Shown here: one piece after another, positions 13,419 through 14,133 of the stretch
How positions within the stretch are numbered: the stretch's first letter is position 1
How the letters are laid out: every line of letters starts with the position of its first letter
NCBI GenBank assembly: GCA_020532365.1
Contig: JAJBBL010000183.1
Span: 1 to 14,133, forward strand
Length of the DNA: 14,133 bases
Reading direction: 5' to 3'
Source of the DNA: Candidatus Cloacimonadota bacterium
Lineage (GTDB): Bacteria; Cloacimonadota; Cloacimonadia; Cloacimonadales; JAJBBL01
Notes under the pieces: generated by a model
The model's input: the letters and a program-made list of their open reading frames with translations, nothing else
Databases searched by the model: none
What the model was told of the DNA's origin: nothing
Position numbers and translations under genes: made by a program

Positions 13419-14133
13419 TTAAACTATTCTTTAAGTTAATTGTATACCGTTTTTATTACTACTTTGGTTTCCCGAGAATACTCCCGGTAAGTTACACTGT
13501 AAGTGTCACTAATCGATGTAATTCCCGTTGCAAAACCTGTAATGTATACTCTTTACCCAACGATCAGTTATCGGTGAAGGAATACAATGAGATCTTCCGA
13601 AAGCTTGGCAAGAAACCGTTTTGGGTCACTATCAGCGGCGGTGAACCATTTCTAAGAAAAGACCTCCCCGAGATAATCTCTGCTATATACCGTCATTGTC
13701 ATCCAAACATAATAAACATACCCTCCAACGGTATTTTAACTCAAAGAATAGTTCCGATGGTCAGGCAGATCTGTCAACGTTGCCCTGACATCCAGATAGT
13801 AGTTAACCTCTCTATTGACGGCATAGGTGAACAGCACGACCAGATTCGGAACGTTCCTGGCAACTATGAGAAAGTAATGGCAACTTATCGCGGTTTAATG
13901 CGACTGAAAGCCCCTAACTTAGCAGTAGGTATCCACACTGTTATTTCTCGCTTTAACGTTCATAGTTTCCCTTCTATAGCTGATGGACTGCTCGCTCTGA
14001 ACCCAGACTCTTATATCACCGAAATAGCTGAAGAACGGAAAGAATTGAATAACATTGGACACGATATAACTCCAACTGCTTTAGAGTATCGTTCTGCCAT
14101 AGATTTTCTTTTACATAGAATACGCAACCGCAA
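13415..14133 (+). CDS. Radical SAM protein (partial, cut by the window end)
   Basis: The frame stays open from ATG 13415 to the right edge, so 239 residues are visible. The iron-sulfur motif is CNSRCKTC, a Cx3Cx2C set at C35, C39 and C42. The S-adenosylmethionine-binding GGEP is at 75-78, followed by the conserved NIPSNGIL and NLSIDGIGEQHD strands of the radical SAM barrel. The N-terminus is unusual, with a hydrophobic aromatic stretch (FFKLIVYRFYYYFGF, residues 5-19) that may bind the membrane. The visible part resembles the SPASM/HpnH-like 'Fe-S oxidoreductase' group, but any C-terminal SPASM cluster lies outside the window, so the reaction is unknown. The ATGA overlap with the glycosyltransferase gene suggests tightly linked expression and a shared pathway. 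Confidence 0.9.
   Translation, partial: MIKLFFKLIVYRFYYYFGFPRILPVSYTVSVTNRCNSRCKTCNVYSLPNDQLSVKEYNEIFRKLGKKPFWVTISGGEPFLRKDLPEIISAIYRHCHPNIINIPSNGILTQRIVPMVRQICQRCPDIQIVVNLSIDGIGEQHDQIRNVPGNYEKVMATYRGLMRLKAPNLAVGIHTVISRFNVHSFPSIADGLLALNPDSYITEIAEERKELNNIGHDITPTALEYRSAIDFLLHRIRNR

Overview
The window reads as a chromosomal segment of an AT-rich Gram-negative bacterium in the Fibrobacteres-Chlorobi-Bacteroidetes (FCB) superphylum. Three things point there: a PorX-type response regulator fused to a PglZ domain, a secreted beta-propeller protein with a type A type IX secretion (T9SS) sorting domain (NYPNPFNPTT), and a Gram-negative-style RseP. Promoter-like sequences resemble TTGACA/TATAAT rather than the divergent Bacteroidia consensus, so I lean towards an uncultured FCB lineage such as Cloacimonadota, Marinimicrobia or Ignavibacteria. 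That placement is inference.

Layout. Positions 1-266 hold no long gene. They hold a possible 3' end of an upstream gene, a strong Shine-Dalgarno followed by tiny overlapping ORFs, and an intrinsic terminator that overlaps the second tiny ORF. Next comes a small exported coiled-coil protein on + (267-785). A perfect bidirectional hairpin separates it from a convergent minus-strand pair: a ferritin-like di-iron protein (2566-3054) followed by formate-tetrahydrofolate ligase (856-2526). That pair is probably one transcript from a recognisable promoter near 3111-3138.

From 3236 to the right edge everything is on + and tightly packed, with no intrinsic terminator seen: rseP, tgt, panB, an unrecognised putative helix-turn-helix protein, porX, tsaE, a 14-blade propeller T9SS cargo, ribH, nusB, a family 2 glycosyltransferase and a radical SAM protein cut by the window end. 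Core housekeeping genes are interleaved with the envelope and secretion genes. ribH/nusB overlap by 1 base and glycosyltransferase/radical SAM by 4 bases, which suggests translational coupling.

The points most worth a second look are: (i) the attenuator-like leader at 61-164, whose second mini-ORF ends in AFFLTFP, like the enterobacterial pheA leader peptide; (ii) the probable ATC start codon of tgt; (iii) the unrecognised protein just upstream of porX; (iv) a T9SS regulator sitting beside a T9SS cargo; and (v) the glycosyltransferase-radical SAM pair at the right edge. No rRNA, tRNA, CRISPR array, insertion sequence or phage gene was seen.
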